NCBI GenBank assembly: GCA_963082875.1
Contig: OY720102.1
Location: forward strand, 10,700,990-10,764,989
DNA length: 64,000 nucleotides
DNA from: Corella eumyota
Lineage: Eukaryota > Chordata > Ascidiacea > Phlebobranchia > Corellidae
Direction: 5' to 3'
Part shown: positions 1 through 10,914 of the stretch, one piece after another
How the letters are laid out: every line of letters starts with the position of its first letter
Numbering within the stretch: the first letter of the stretch is position 1
Position numbers and translations under genes: made by a program
Notes under the pieces: model-generated
Databases searched by the model: none
The model's input: the letters and a program-made list of their open reading frames with translations, nothing else
Told to the model about the DNA's origin: nothing

Positions 1-7
1 GATTTCG

Positions 8-238
8 TTGCCGAAAGGAATGATGAAGGGTGTTCATGGTCCAGTCATTTGCGTTCGGAGTGACGTAGAAGAAACCGTCAAAGTTTTGCCGCGATCCCTG
101 AATGATGACACCTTTATCAGGGTCAAGCTGAAACGGAAACTTAAATACAAGGGTCATCATTTATATCGTTACGTCAATGTGCAAAACGTTCGCATCTGGT
201 TAAAAATATTTGAGAATCACCTAGCAAACAAAGGTTAG
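8..238 (+). pseudogene. Helitron N-terminal conserved domain (DUF6570-like)
   Basis: An open frame of 76 residues matches the pattern of the conserved block near the N terminus of animal Helitron proteins: a GPV-C-SDV-TV-LPR core followed by VKLKRKL-YKGH and a valine/asparagine-rich tail. It ends at a stop, and the next recognisable coding starts about 700 bp later, so this is one exon or fragment of the broken gene. Its true start may lie left of the window. Its biochemical role in the Helitron is not known to me. Confidence 0.65.
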
Positions 239-925
239 TAACGTGTTAGCTAATTTTTATAATATTGTGTTAAGCTTAATATGAATTTTATTATGTGCAA
301 TTTCATTACAAATCGTAAAATCGCAACGAATATTAAGCCTGAAAAACACCCAATAAACAATGTTTTAAATATCTATAAAGGTTGAATAATCACTAATAGT
401 TATTTTAAACGTAAATTTAGGCCACTTTGGTAAATTATGACGTAACAATGGCAAAAGCTTAGTTTTTAAATAGGTTATGTAGACCTTTTTTGCGCTTTAA
501 AGTTTTAAAATATTTTGACGTGAATATGTTTTAGTAAAAGGTTATAGAAAATAGGTAAGAATTACCTTAACGACAGACAAATAAAACGTAGGCTAGTCAG
601 CGTGTATATGATTTTGTTGGGAAATGGGATCCTGAGGTTGAAAAAGAAATAGGAATGGAATCCTGAGGTTGAAAAAGAAAGGTTAAATGAAGACGAAAAT
701 TCAGGTTTTATATGATTTAAAGTAACTTTAATATTAAGAGATTTTACTTATAAGTTATATTTGTAATTTTAACTTGACCCAAAATACTTTTTACATAATT
801 TAAAGTTTATTTATAGAAAGTATTTACATATATATATAGTTAATTATAAAATGATTTATCAAGCTAGTTAATTTTTAATAATTATTTCTTTACATATTAT
901 CTTATTTATAGTGTTTAAAATAAAA
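239..925. other. AT-rich Helitron interior, no coding seen
   Basis: AT-rich spacer between Helitron coding pieces. A short direct repeat built on tcctgaggttgaaaaagaaa occurs twice at about 630-680. No gene, tRNA or terminal repeat seen. Confidence 0.5.
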
Positions 926-929
926 TTAC

Positions 930-1637
930 AGATGAGGAGCAGATAGGTATAAAGAAAAGCAACAGTGGGGGCAGAGAGACAGTCATCGTTGAAATTTTTT
1001 TTGAAGATGATGAGTTGAGTACTGCTTTAACTGATGGCAAAGGGGTAAGTATTGCTTCAACTGATGATCAAGGGGTAAGTAATGTCACTTTTAATTGTGA
1101 CCAGGTAAGTAGAAACAGATTTTAGATAATTAACTGCCCTCCTTTATACTTGTTTCCAGCCTACAGATTTTGCCAAGCATGTTAGTGATGCTATCCATGA
1201 TGATGTGCTGTGCCTGGCTCCGGCTGAGAATAATGCTCCACTCATGGCTATCCGAAACGAGGCTTTGGCTTCTCCATCAATTTTCTGTGATGGGAGTAAA
1301 CACTTATAAAGAGGAGCGACCTCAGAAAATTGGGATTGGTGCCTATTGTAATCGTCAGCTCTTTTCTTATAATAATATATTTTCTAGTGACCCAACTTAC
1401 ATTTTTTATTTACAGTATGTTAAATAGATAACTGAGTTGATGTCTGCAATTTCCATTGCTATGAGAAAAAATAGGTCGCCTTTGTTATCTACTATTACTC
1501 CTAAAATATTGCTTAATCAAGAATCTTTAAGAAATATATTTAGGAATGATGAAGGTTACAAATTTATGAAAACTGTAGGATTAAATTTATTTTCAGGTAG
1601 TTTTAAATATTTATACAGTTTTTTAACAACTTTTTAA
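930..1637 (+). pseudogene. Helitron Rep N-terminal region, fragments
   Basis: Short pieces in different frames correspond to the region before the HUH nuclease in animal Helitrons. At 1160-1310 a frame reads LAPAEN-APL followed by NEALASPSIF, like the family LAPGE...EALAFPTIF block. At 1390-1470 a frame gives DPTYIFYLQY and ISIAMRK, like the family block before the conserved GSPPYW segment. At 1500-1600 a frame gives LLNQESLRNIF and EGYKFMKTVG. The GSPPYW segment itself was not found, so about 40-60 residues are missing or lie in an unrecognised stretch. Intron-like AT-rich sequence separates the pieces. Confidence 0.6.
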
Positions 1638-1732
1638 AAAAATAAAAAAATATAAAAAAAAAAAGTAAATAAAAAATAAATAAGTAACATTTTTTAATGT
1701 TTTAAAGATATTTTTATTATATTTTAAAAGGT

Positions 1733-2074
1733 GACCGCCGTTGGAAGGAGATTGTCCAAAGCATTTGCAAGCAATTAAATATGGAGTACAAGGAGGACTT
1801 TAGTTGGTCTGAGTACTGTCAGTTGATTGCAAGCAACCCTGTGATGGCTGCGAGGATGTTTAATCGACGAATAAAATGCTTCTTTCATGATTTGTTGATA
1901 AACAAATCAAATCCAGTGGGAGAAGTTGTTGATTATTTTTACAGGGTAGAGTTTCAGGCGAGAGGTTGGCCACACATTCATGCTTTGCTGTGGATCAAGG
2001 ATGCTCCTGTGTTTAAACATGATGATCCTGAAACCATCAGTGCGTTCATTGATCAACATATAACTTGTAAGATT
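1733..2074 (+). pseudogene. Helitron Rep domain, HUH motif piece
   Basis: This is the relaxase core of the Helitron. The frame reads RRWKEIVQSI, then NPVMAARMFNRRIKCFF, then a GWPHIHALLWI motif, which is the metal-binding HUH (His-hydrophobic-His) motif of rolling-circle initiators. Frame order and spacing are normal for the family. The coding is cut at 2074 by the LTR element and resumes in frame at 4359, so the target sequence was still open at that point when the LTR element arrived. Confidence 0.85.
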
Positions 2075-2551
2075 TGTAGCGGTCTCCGTCGACCCAATCG
2101 GAAGGTTTTATTTTTAAGATAAGGACAGTTAATTGTTTTTCTCAACTAGCTAATTGCTCGTCTGCTGGTTAGGAATTCTTAAATTAACCACGCAGGTGAA
2201 TTCACTGTATAATTATATTATACGGCAATTTCTTATAAAGTCGAATTCAAATTTCATTAACGGTAAATCAAAAACGTAAAATTCCAAAATCCAAAATACA
2301 ACTACTTTGTAGAAAGGCATAAGATAACTTATTTTGAAAAAGAATAACAAAGAATCGAATCCCATGTCAAAAGCAAACCACAGATTTTAAAAACAAGTTT
2401 AAGATTAAAAGACATATCAAAATAGGAGTTAATATAAGGTTTTGATGAAATCAAGAAATGATAACAAAAATAATTCCCACCAAATGTGAAATAGTTAAAT
2501 TTAATTGTTTTTAATGTGAATGAAAGGTTAGCTTATGCACAATAAGCTACA
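2075..2551 (-). repeat. LTR (3-prime LTR on the minus strand)
   Basis: 477 bp with TG...CA ends and short inverted termini tgtagc/gctaca. Pairs with 3895-4354. The adjoining interior, read on the minus strand, has accccgggctct close to the LTR, a block also found at 39586 in a diverged copy. Confidence 0.88.
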
Positions 2552-2818
2552 TCATCCCAGCTAAAGGAGAGCCCGGGGTAACAAAAATGAAAAAAAATAC
2601 ACACGATATAAGCATAAAGAAAAATACAATCTACTAATTATTTTTTAAAAGTGAAGAAAAAATATACAGTGTCATATTTTTTATTTGATTTTTAACATTT
2701 TTATTTAATTTTTTTGGTAGTAGAAAACATTACAATAGCAATAACACATACGAATACGAGCGACACCATATAATACGAAGTAAAGCTTAAGCGGTAATGG
2801 CAAAAAATATAATGTTCC

Positions 2819-3636
2819 TTACATACTCTCAGATAATTTTGAGCGAATTACCTGATCCCTAACATGTTTTGCCCCCCTTTCTGACCGCTTACGCCTCTGG
2901 TGTGTGCGATTTTGGGTTTCAAGAGGGGTTTTAGGTTTTAAATTTGGGTTTAATTTTTCATTAATCTTGGTTCGGAATAGGGTAAAGAGGGCCTTTATAT
3001 AGTACAGGGTTAGAAAAATAGTCAAAAGCTGGGAAAGAACGAAAATGATGAAAAGTAAAACGGTTAAGATTGGGTTGGTAATGGACGAAATTGCCCTAAG
3101 AAGGCCAGAAGTTAAAACCGAGGTAAATTCGCTAGAAAGGTAATCCAAATCTGCATCATGTACATAGGTATCCGTTCCTTTAATAAGACGAGTAACTTTT
3201 TCATTAGCGATGGTTGATTGAGTGATCTGTGAGAGCATACTTTGTACGTCTTCCAAGTTCATTTCAGTATCCGGATATTCACCTTGGATTTTAACATAAT
3301 CGTGGAAATCAGTATGAAGAGGATCAATACGAGATAACGATGGGGTAAATTTGATGAAAAGTTAGCAAAATTAGAGTTAACAACGTGAGTAGACTGGTCT
3401 AAGTTAGATAGGGAAAAGGTAGATGCCATAGTGGGGTTATGAGGCTGGTCAGCGGTCAAAAATAAATTACCCTGCGATAACGCGTTGCCCCACCTAACAT
3501 TCTTATTGCCATTACCACCTAAGTCAATATCATTACCAGAAGAATCAGAATCAACATTATCACACACAGACACAACCCTCTTATCAGACCGATTACGTTT
3601 AGAAAATAACGAGGGTAACATATTCGTTAAAAACAA
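2819..3636 (-). pseudogene. Interior ORFs of the LTR element, unidentified
   Basis: Two overlapping minus-strand frames (3259-3636 and 2819-3262). The first is Asn/Ser-rich and ends with a hydrophobic stretch. The second, 147 residues, has a hydrophobic, probably membrane-spanning stretch at about residues 60-93 and an Arg/Lys-rich tail, an arrangement seen at the C-terminal end of envelope-like proteins, but I see no diagnostic motif. They are fossils of a virus-like element. Family unassigned. Confidence 0.35.
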
Positions 3637-3894
3637 TAAAATTATACACTAAATAAAACACCAAAATGTATCTTAATAAAAACAAAAAAAAAGGGTACTT
3701 ATTGTTCGTTGACGAAGATCTTCTTGTTGGTATGGTCAACACGGGTTTGCTGGTATAAGACAGTAAATCCACGAAACGGTGAGATATAGTCCAAAATTTT
3801 GCGATGTTCACAGCGTGAGTCAGGTGCTACAAGTCCTGATTGTTAGAATTCTCACACTTTAATCACAGAGGGCAGTCACCAATTTGTAGCGGTC

Positions 3895-4354
3895 TCCGTC
3901 GACCCAATCGGAAGGTTTTATTTTTAAGATAAGGACAGTTAATTGTTTTTCTCAACTAGCTAATTGCTCGTCTGCTGGTTAGGAATTCTTAAATTAACCA
4001 CGCAGGTGAATTCACTGTATAATTATATTATACGGCAATTTCTTATAAAGTCGAATTCAAATTTCATTAACGGTAAATCAAAAACGTAAAATTCCAAAAT
4101 ACAACTCATTTGTAGAAAGGCATAAGATAACTTATTTTGAAAAAGAATAACAAAGAATCGAATCCCATGTCAAAAGCAAACCACAGATTTTAAAAACAAG
4201 TTTAAGATTAAAAGACATATCAAAATAGGAGTTAATATAAGGTTTTGATGAAATCAAGAAATGATAACAGAAATAATTCCCACCAAATGTGAAATAGTTA
4301 AATTTAATTGTTTTTAATGTGAATGAAAGGTTAGCTTATGCACAATAAGCTACA
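3895..4354 (-). repeat. LTR (5-prime LTR on the minus strand)
   Basis: 460 bp, near-identical to 2075-2551. The putative primer-binding site lies directly beyond it on the minus strand (about 3875-3892). Confidence 0.88.
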
Positions 4355-4358
4355 GATT

Positions 4359-5154
4359 CCTGATCTAGAGGTCGATCCAAAGCTTTATGAGATGGTCACT
4401 TCAACAAAGACCCATAGCAAGAGACACACCCGATCCTGTAGAAAGAAAAACAAAACTTGTCGTTTTAATTTCCCTCGTAAAATATCTAATCGCATTTTTA
4501 TATCTTAACCTAAAAACACAGCAAACAAATTAGAGGATGCTAAAAAAAGTATTACTTCTCATTTTGGAAGCTATCAAAGAGCTAAATGAGAATAATATTT
4601 TTTCTGCATCTGAAATTTTTAAGTTTGCTTGTATATCCCAAAATGAATTTGAAGACGCTGTTAATACTTTAGGTACACGAAACCAGGTTGTTTTAAAACG
4701 CAATTCGGAAGAGATGTGGATAAATCCTTACAACCCAAATTTACTTCACGCATGGAATGCAAATATGGACATCCAATATGTTTTAGATCCATACAGGTAT
4801 TATAATAAACACAGTTTTTTTAATTTTTTTATGTGCTATAAAGTGACATTTGGTCTAAACAATATTCGATGTAGAAATCATAATTAATTTAAATTTTACA
4901 GTTGTGTTATGTACATTCTATCCTACATCACTAAAAAAGAAAGGAAGGTTGGAATGTTCATTAAACAAGCACAGAAGGAGGCGCGTAAAGGAAATTTGGA
5001 TGCGATGAAAGAACTAAAGTTACTTACTAATGTCTATCTTAGTCATCGAGAAGTGTCAGTGATGGAAGCGATCTATCGTGTTCGGGGTTTACCATTGAAA
5101 TCGTGTACCAGAGATGTTGTTTTTATACCTGTGGATGCCGACAGTACCCGGTAA
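4359..5154 (+). pseudogene. Helitron Rep domain, tyrosine motif region
   Basis: Continues the Rep coding after the LTR element. The frame from 4359 reads PDLEVDPKLYEMV and then CRKKNKTCRFNFPR, the family Cys-rich block. The frame at 4537-4800 ends [19 protein letters not shown], matching the family W-ANMDIQFVLD block. The frame at 4909-5154 starts YILSYITK, the catalytic two-tyrosine YxxxYxxK motif, and goes on with LSHREVSVMEAIYRV. An intron-like gap (about 4800-4900) and frame changes separate the pieces. Together with 1733-2074 it makes a nearly full set of Rep motifs, but it is not expressible as one frame. Confidence 0.82.
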
Positions 5155-5389
5155 GTTTTGTATAGTCTTAAAAACATGAAAATAAAAAAAGTTTTAAATA
5201 CTGATTTATTATCATTTTTTATATTTATATAATTTAAAGTTTAATCAGAATTTCAATATTAAATTAGTGCTTTTTGTTAATTCAAGTGTAAAATATTAGG
5301 TTTAAAAGATGCAATATTATTGTTTTTTATTGGTTAAAAAACTAAATGAGCTTTGGTTTTAAACTTCTCTTTTATTTTAAGGATTTCTT

Positions 5390-6342
5390 TACCATTGTCG
5401 GTATTACAATCGCAAGCGGAAGATGGCGTTGAAAATATGTGAATGACGAGTTTAATGGATCTTAATCGACCTGATTTGCAACAATTCCAGAATCTCTGTT
5501 TGGCAGAATTTTGTTCTAAGTATAGATTAATTTATAGTGATTCGAGCGATGGAGCAGATGAAGGAGATGTGTCAGGGTATTCTGTGTTTCAATTAAAAAA
5601 TGACAGTGGTCGTATTAAGAAAAGGTAAGGTAAATTTTTTTATATTGTAATGTGTTATTATTAAATATTTTTAAAATAATATTTTCATGTTAAAATATCA
5701 ACCCTTGGTTTTAAAATAGTTGTTTTTTTCTTGTCGTATGTAAAGTATTTTTGTTACATTTTAAATACATCAACATTTGTTTATTTGTATATTTAGTATG
5801 GGACGGTCTGCAGTGATTAAACACTGTAAGCTCAATAAAGAACGGGACGGTGATCAATATTTTGAAAGAATCTTGCGATTGTACTTTCCTCATCATAATA
5901 TAAAAAACTCATGCCTGGTTACAGCACTTACGAAGATTTTTACGAAAACGGAGAAATTTTCACAACAGATTCTGTTTTGAGGGTGAAGGATATCATAATT
6001 ATTAACATGGCGGACTTCACAAGCCACATCGAAGAATAATTGGAAACAGCGGCAGAATCGATGGATCCAGAAGATTTGGAAGATGCTTGGGCGAACTTAG
6101 TACCCCAAACTGAATCTGAGCGACTGGAATCGAAAGGCTTAAAAAAATCTGACATTGTCGATAGTGAAGAAGAGGTGCCAGCTGAACTATCTGTTGTGAA
6201 AAATCGTCCAACTTCTCAAATTTTTGAATGCGTAAGTGCTCAACCATCTATAGCTTATGCTGAAGGTATGAAAATGATTCCAACTTTGAATGATAATCAA
6301 CATGCCATATTTAACTATGTGCGTCTTTGGTGTTTAAAATAA
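5390..6342 (+). pseudogene. Helitron linker and helicase N-terminal fragments
   Basis: Short plus-strand frames between Rep and helicase: 5443-5628 with LQQFQNLCLAEFCSKYRL, 5795-5980 with AVIKHCKLNKERDGDQYFER followed by LRLYFPH, and 6040-6342 with NLVPQTESERLE and LNDNQHAIFNYV. These match the order of the region that precedes the PIF1 helicase in animal Helitrons, where R-LPAVI, E-YF--LL-LF-PWR and the QH-I helicase entry block are found. Frame breaks and a stop just before the helicase show decay. Confidence 0.65.
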
Positions 6343-6360
6343 TTACATAAAGAATCATAT

Positions 6361-7441
6361 AAACCTTTAAGACTCTTTTTGACTGGTGGGGCTGGAACTA
6401 GAAAAAGCCATGTAATTCACTGTATTTTCTTTGAAATGCAACGTGTTTTTCAACGAGCAGCCGATTCTCCAGATAGTATTTCTGTATTATTGGTTGCTCC
6501 GGCAGGTGTTTCTGCTTTTGCCATAGGGGGTCAAACTATCCATCATGCTTTTCGCATCAGTCCAGGAATGAGGCTAAATCACATGAAAGGTCTTACCGAA
6601 GAAACGGCAAACACACTACGATCACAATATCAAAATCTCAAACTTTTAATTATTGATGAAATTTCAATGGTCAGCAAGGAAATGTTAGGTGTAATAAGTG
6701 AACGTCTCAATCAAATTCTCCGACCAAATTTAAAAAATACTTCTTTTGGAAATGTTGGTGTGATTGCAGTAGGTGACTTTCATCAGCTTCCTCCTGTCAA
6801 AGCTCGTGCTTTGTATGATGTTGATCCTGGCTCCCTTCTCTCTGAACACTGGCTTGATTTCAAAGTTCACCATCTTGATGAAATTGTAAGGCAGAAAGGT
6901 GACCAACAATTTGCGACAATGTTTAATAGACTTAGAGTCAAAGTTGATACAATCATTCAAAAATCAGACAATGACTTACTTCAATCCAAAATTTTAAATG
7001 AAGATTCTAATTTTAGTGATAATATTTTGCACATATTTGGCACTAATCGTGAAGTTAATATGCACAATTCCAAAATTATTAAAAAACTGGACAATCTTTA
7101 CGATTTAAAAGCTGTTGACATTTCAAAAAATTTGAGCGGAAGAACCTCTATTGAACCTGTAAATTTTAATTATCCTGCTTAAGCTTATCAAAAAACTATA
7201 ATCTTTAATGAGGTTATTCAAGTTGCAGTAGGATGTCGTGTTATGATCTTGGTGAACATTGACGTAGCTGATGGTATCTGTAATGGCTGTATTGGAACTG
7301 TAAGGTGCATCATTGAGGGTGAAAAACCACATCTCTGCCAACCGATTTGATCTGGGACCAAAACCTACAGCAGATACCAGTTTCCAATACGTCTATGTTA
7401 TGCCTGCACTGTTCATAAAATCCAAGGAATGACACTCAAAA
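6361..7441 (+). pseudogene. Helitron PIF1-type helicase domain
   Basis: ATP-dependent 5-to-3 DNA helicase domain that unwinds DNA during Helitron rolling-circle transfer. An open frame of 267 aa (6379-7182) starts in Walker A, TGGAGTRKS, where the usual Gly before Lys-Ser is Arg, which should damage ATP binding. Motif Ib (APAGVSAFAIGG, then TIHHAF), Walker B (LLIIDEISMVS) and motif III (AVGDFHQLPPV) follow. After the stop at 7182 further frames give VGCRVMILVNIDVADG, and at 7390-7440 motif VI, ACTVHKIQGMTL. Length and motif order are as in the PIF1 family. The Arg in Walker A and the late frame changes show it is dead. Confidence 0.88.
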
Positions 7442-8400
7442 AATATTTATTATGTTTTGTTTAGCTTTAAACCATGTTTTATTTTAATTAAAAATTTAAT
7501 AAATTAACATACGAGCTTAACGAATTTGGAATGACAACAACTGTTACGTCAAAAGCAATTCGTTTTGAAAATCATAATCATTGGTGCATGTCTAAGAGAG
7601 AGAGAGAGATAGAAGGATCAATAAGAAAAAGGTTTGGGGTTGGACCAGGTCTTTCTAACCGTTCGTGATTTATCGTTATAATTATTTTGATTGTTTTTTA
7701 GTTTAATTTGATTTGACTCCTTTTACCGACTCCATTTTTATTATGATTATCTGGTTTAGTATTTTGATTAAGTTATATTTATAAACGACGACGGTTACAG
7801 TAATACTATTGTTGTTATACGGCAAAACATTTACACGGTTTGATTATAAAAGTTAGACTAACGTTACGGTTCTGACGTTCTACGTACAGGTTACGTGACT
7901 AATTCTCGTTTTTGTTTGGAGTTGACGCCTGTTGTAACAAGAATAATTGTTATATGTGTCCGGTCAATGACTCTATAGCTTGAACTTAGAATTAATTGTA
8001 ATAGGGTTATTAGAAGTGATTCTACAAAGTATTCATGTTTAATGTAAGATAAACATAAAAATTGTATCAACAGGAAATTCCACCTTGCTTGGGTCATGAT
8101 ATTTTGAAGGTGGTGTTAGTTATGATCTGGTATTGTTTATTAACTACTTTATAATTAAAAAGTGTTTACCTATATATTATTAAAATAATTTAAATACTGT
8201 AGTAAAGATGCATCATCCAAACCATGAATTATTTCTTCCTCAAGCATGAGACTGGAGGTCAAGCTGCTGAAAATTAGAGTCTCAAAACTTTTTCCATTAA
8301 TTATGTTAAATAGAAACTTAAAATAAAATAACGATAAGGTATGGAAACTCTATCTAACTTTGAAAGAAATCGTGGAATTGGTTTGTAGTCATAAAATTTC
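7442..8400. other. Non-coding stretch with an LTR-like repeat
   Basis: Holds the repeat at 7660-8026 (separate entry) and a short gagaga run at about 7598. Otherwise AT-rich with no gene seen. Confidence 0.5.
7660..8026 (-). repeat. Degenerate LTR copy related to 44178-44711
   Basis: Shares many blocks in the same order with 44178-44711, for example gactcc-tttaccgact, cggcaaaaca-ttacacggtttga, ttctacgtaca-gttacgtg and gcttgaacttagaatt-attgtaatag, and ends ttctaca like that copy. The better copy has TG...CA ends and a primer-binding site, so this looks like an old solo LTR fragment. Fossil, considerably diverged. Confidence 0.6.
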
Positions 8401-8418
8401 ATTTCGACAAATACTAGG

Positions 8419-8616
8419 ATGCAGTTGTTGTTCGTGATTATGTGGATCGTCGCAAAAAAACATTTTCCATCTGTGAATTTTAGACCTAAACACCACTATT
8501 TATTACATTATGCTGCTCTTGTATTTCAATTTGGGCCCCTTATAAAATGGTGGACCATGCGCCCCCCCAGCAAACATTATATTTTAAAAGATGTGCTAGA
8601 AATTGTTAAAATATAA
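8419..8616 (+). pseudogene. Fragment of a transposon-associated protein, family unsure
   Basis: A 65-residue frame includes VNFRPKHHYLLHYAALV, then FGPLIKWWTMRPPSKHY. This resembles a KPKHHFLLHYP...GPL--WTMRFE-KH block that I associate with repeated transposon-type proteins in invertebrate and fish genomes, but I cannot name the family safely. It is isolated, with no flanking partner exon recognised. Confidence 0.4.
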
Positions 8617-9538
8617 CTTATACTACTGTGTTCATTTCTGTATGAGGGCAGGGGTTCTAAAGCCCAAATAAAATATTCGAAGTGTTCCAGTTTGTTTGTC
8701 AGATTTTACTTCCAAATATAAGAAGTTATTTATGGAAAAAGGAATAAATGAAGCCAACTTCAAGTGTTTAAATAAAAGGTAATGTAGAGTTTATATAAAG
8801 TGTTTTGGGTGCAATTCTTGTAGGGTCACCATTTGTATAGTTAATTGTTACTTTAGTTTGATTGACAGTTTATTTTTGTTGTTGATTTATTTAAGCTACT
8901 TCGTTAAACCTTACTAATTAATTAGCTAATTTAGACTACTTAATTGTATGTTAACAGTTACACTTTTACCAGTGAAACGGCGTAAACTTGGCGATACATG
9001 ATTAGAAATGCGAATAATCGCAAAGATAACTATAGTTTTAACACATAATTTTTATCCGACTGAATATTAAGCAAAACAAATTAAATATATATAGGCGATT
9101 TAATGACTCAAATTAGGGAAACAAGTAACGTGTCACGCGATATAAAATGAATTTTTTTGATTGACAGCACATTTTGGAGCTTGTCCATAAACACATTATT
9201 CGAGTTCTCGTGAAGCTTAATTCTTCCTGGTGCGTCAGAGCAATGATCATATAGATACGCAACTTTTTTTTTTCATTGTTAAACTCTTTTATTCTCTTGT
9301 AAGAGGAGAAATAAATCGCACGTCTGCCATGTCACGCTTCAATGAAGGACAAAAACATTGATGCTTTAGTATAGGGTTACGCACAGCAAAAAACATACAA
9401 ACACACTTTTTTTGTAAATACAGCCAGCTTTTGCCAATAATTGCAATATTACCAAAAGTAGAGACACACTATAGTTAAAGTAGATTATTTATAATTTTAT
9501 AAAAGTTAATAACCTGTAAGGTATGTGGGCTAGTTAGT
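8617..9538. other. Non-coding stretch with an LTR edge-like block
   Basis: At about 8825-8880, ggtcaccatttgtatagtt resembles the junction of primer-binding site and LTR at 44167-44190, so this may be another old LTR edge on the minus strand. Nothing else recognised. Confidence 0.35.
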
Positions 9539-9598
9539 TGTCCTGCTACCTTCACCAAGCCTATCATGCAACGGAGGTTTATTTGTTAGAGCAGGACA
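9539..9598 (-). repeat. P-like element 3-prime module, copy 1
   Basis: A 60-bp block beginning tgtcctgct and ending agcaggaca, a 9-bp inverted pair able to fold. It recurs in the same orientation at 18931-18990 with only a few changes. Both copies lie just downstream of minus-strand P-like coding and, read on the minus strand, contain aataaa, so this is probably the 3-prime untranslated or subterminal end of the element. Confidence 0.7.
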
Positions 9599-9710
9599 GA
9601 GGCTCTTCCTTGTAATCAAGGCCATGAAAATATTTGTACAATTATGTTTTTTCTTTTTTTAGGGATTTTCTCAGAAGAAGTAGAGCCACCCTCCCAATCT
9701 GTGCGGTGTT

Positions 9711-10805
9711 TTACATTTGACCCCTTAAGTGCTTTAACATTTTTTTTTGTACTATTATATTTTTAAATTGGGAATATTCTTTGAAACCTGGCATTTCATT
9801 ACACCTTCCCAGCTGTCGCATATGACCAAAATAAGCCTCCAAAGGATCTTGATTAATTCGTTTTGTTATGACATATGTGTCAGGTGGACTTGAATCAAAA
9901 ACAAATCTAATAAGTTCTACCATTGCTTTTGTGGACATAACTAAACCGGTATATGTTTGTGCACTCAAAAATTGTTTAGCCTTTTCTAATGCAGTTTGCC
10001 CTGTCAAATTACTTTTCCATTCAGCAAGTTGGACTAAAAAGTGATCAAGAAGCCAGTGTAGCCTTGGATCGTCCGGTGAACGATATGGGTTATGATCTTG
10101 GTTATATGATTTGTTAATTCGGGTGTTCATTAAATCAAACCATTTATTCATCAGGTCTGCAAACCATGCACTTCTTGCCATCTCATCACCACCTCGACTA
10201 ATCATCAGGTTTGCCACAGTGCGTGAAAGTAGTTGCGCAGCATAGCAAACTCGCATTTTGGCATAACTCTTCAAAGAGAAATGAGCGTCTGTCAATTTAC
10301 AACATCGCAAATCTTTGGACTTAAAAAGATAAGGAACTTTGCAGAAATGTTCCCAAAGAATGCGGTGATTATTAACGGTTAGCAGTCTTGTACCTCCATA
10401 TTTACTGGACCGGACATTATTGCATGCTGTTTTTAAAAGATGTGGCGGATCACTTATTAAAAAAATTGGAATTTCCGGCTTAAAAATATTCACACATTTA
10501 TAAGGAACTTCCAAATTCAAGTTATTTAAATTTTTGAACATACTTCTGTTGGATGAAGATCAGCCACTAAAGCCAGAACATCAAACTGGCAATCAGTTTT
10601 CTGACGCCTTAATATCATTACAAGTAAAAAAGGCGAATGGACGAGAAAAGCTACAACAAATTGATCTTACATAAAATTGTAAAACATGTGATGCAGGTTG
10701 TTCTGTTGCATCATGACGACCAGAACCCAGATCCACAAACCCAATCATAGAATCACTTGAATGGTCATATACAATGCTTTCTTTAACTAAATTAAATATT
10801 TGCAT
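9711..10805 (-). pseudogene. P-element-like transposase, catalytic core
   Basis: Cut-and-paste transposase core of the P/THAP9 group. The 276-aa frame at 9711-10541 contains SDPPHLLKTACNN, KLTDAHFSLKSYAKMRV, YAAQLLSRTVANLM, and TKRINQDPLEAYFGHMRQLG near the C-terminal side, all in family order. Upstream, 10593-10805 reads FVDLGSGRHDATEQPASHVL then FAFFTCNDIKA, the preceding family block. Between them (about 10545-10590) the text LALVADLHPT continues but in another frame, a small indel. The C-terminal domain seen in the neighbouring copy at 19.0 kb is absent before the shared 3-prime module. It is the 3-prime part of the same gene as 10915-12345 and 18308-18787. Confidence 0.82.
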
Positions 10806-10914
10806 AAAATAGGTGTTATGATTTGGTTTAATTATATAAAAGGGGTTTCGTCCTTAAATGGACTAAAGTTTTAAAGTGTATTAATTTAATTTAGTAAAGC
10901 CTTATGCTGAAGCT

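Larger units (their letters stand above)
2071..4358 (-). mobile_element. LTR element, short, young-looking, with 4-bp target duplication
   Basis: Two long terminal repeats (2075-2551 and 3895-4354) begin tgtagc and end gctaca on the plus strand and are nearly identical apart from small indels, so the insertion looks recent. The flanking gatt at 2071-2074 and 4355-4358 is the target duplication. Next to the right LTR, read on the minus strand, tggtgactgccc resembles a primer-binding site of the tRNA-Trp type, which places the element on the minus strand. The interior is only about 1.3 kb and holds no recognisable reverse transcriptase, integrase or protease, so it is an internally reduced, non-autonomous copy. 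Family not firmly assigned (Ty3/Gypsy or BEL). Confidence 0.9.
1..7441 (+). mobile_element. Decayed Helitron, left end outside window
   Basis: A series of plus-strand coding pieces in the order expected for an animal Helitron Rep-helicase protein: N-terminal conserved domain, Rep HUH motif, Rep tyrosine motif, then a PIF1-type helicase with Walker A, Walker B and motif VI. Helitrons move by rolling-circle replication using the Rep nuclease and the helicase. The pieces are in several frames with stops between them, so the element is inactive. An LTR element is inserted at 2075-4354. I cannot place the right terminus: no clear terminal hairpin plus CTRR was found after 7441. Confidence 0.85.
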
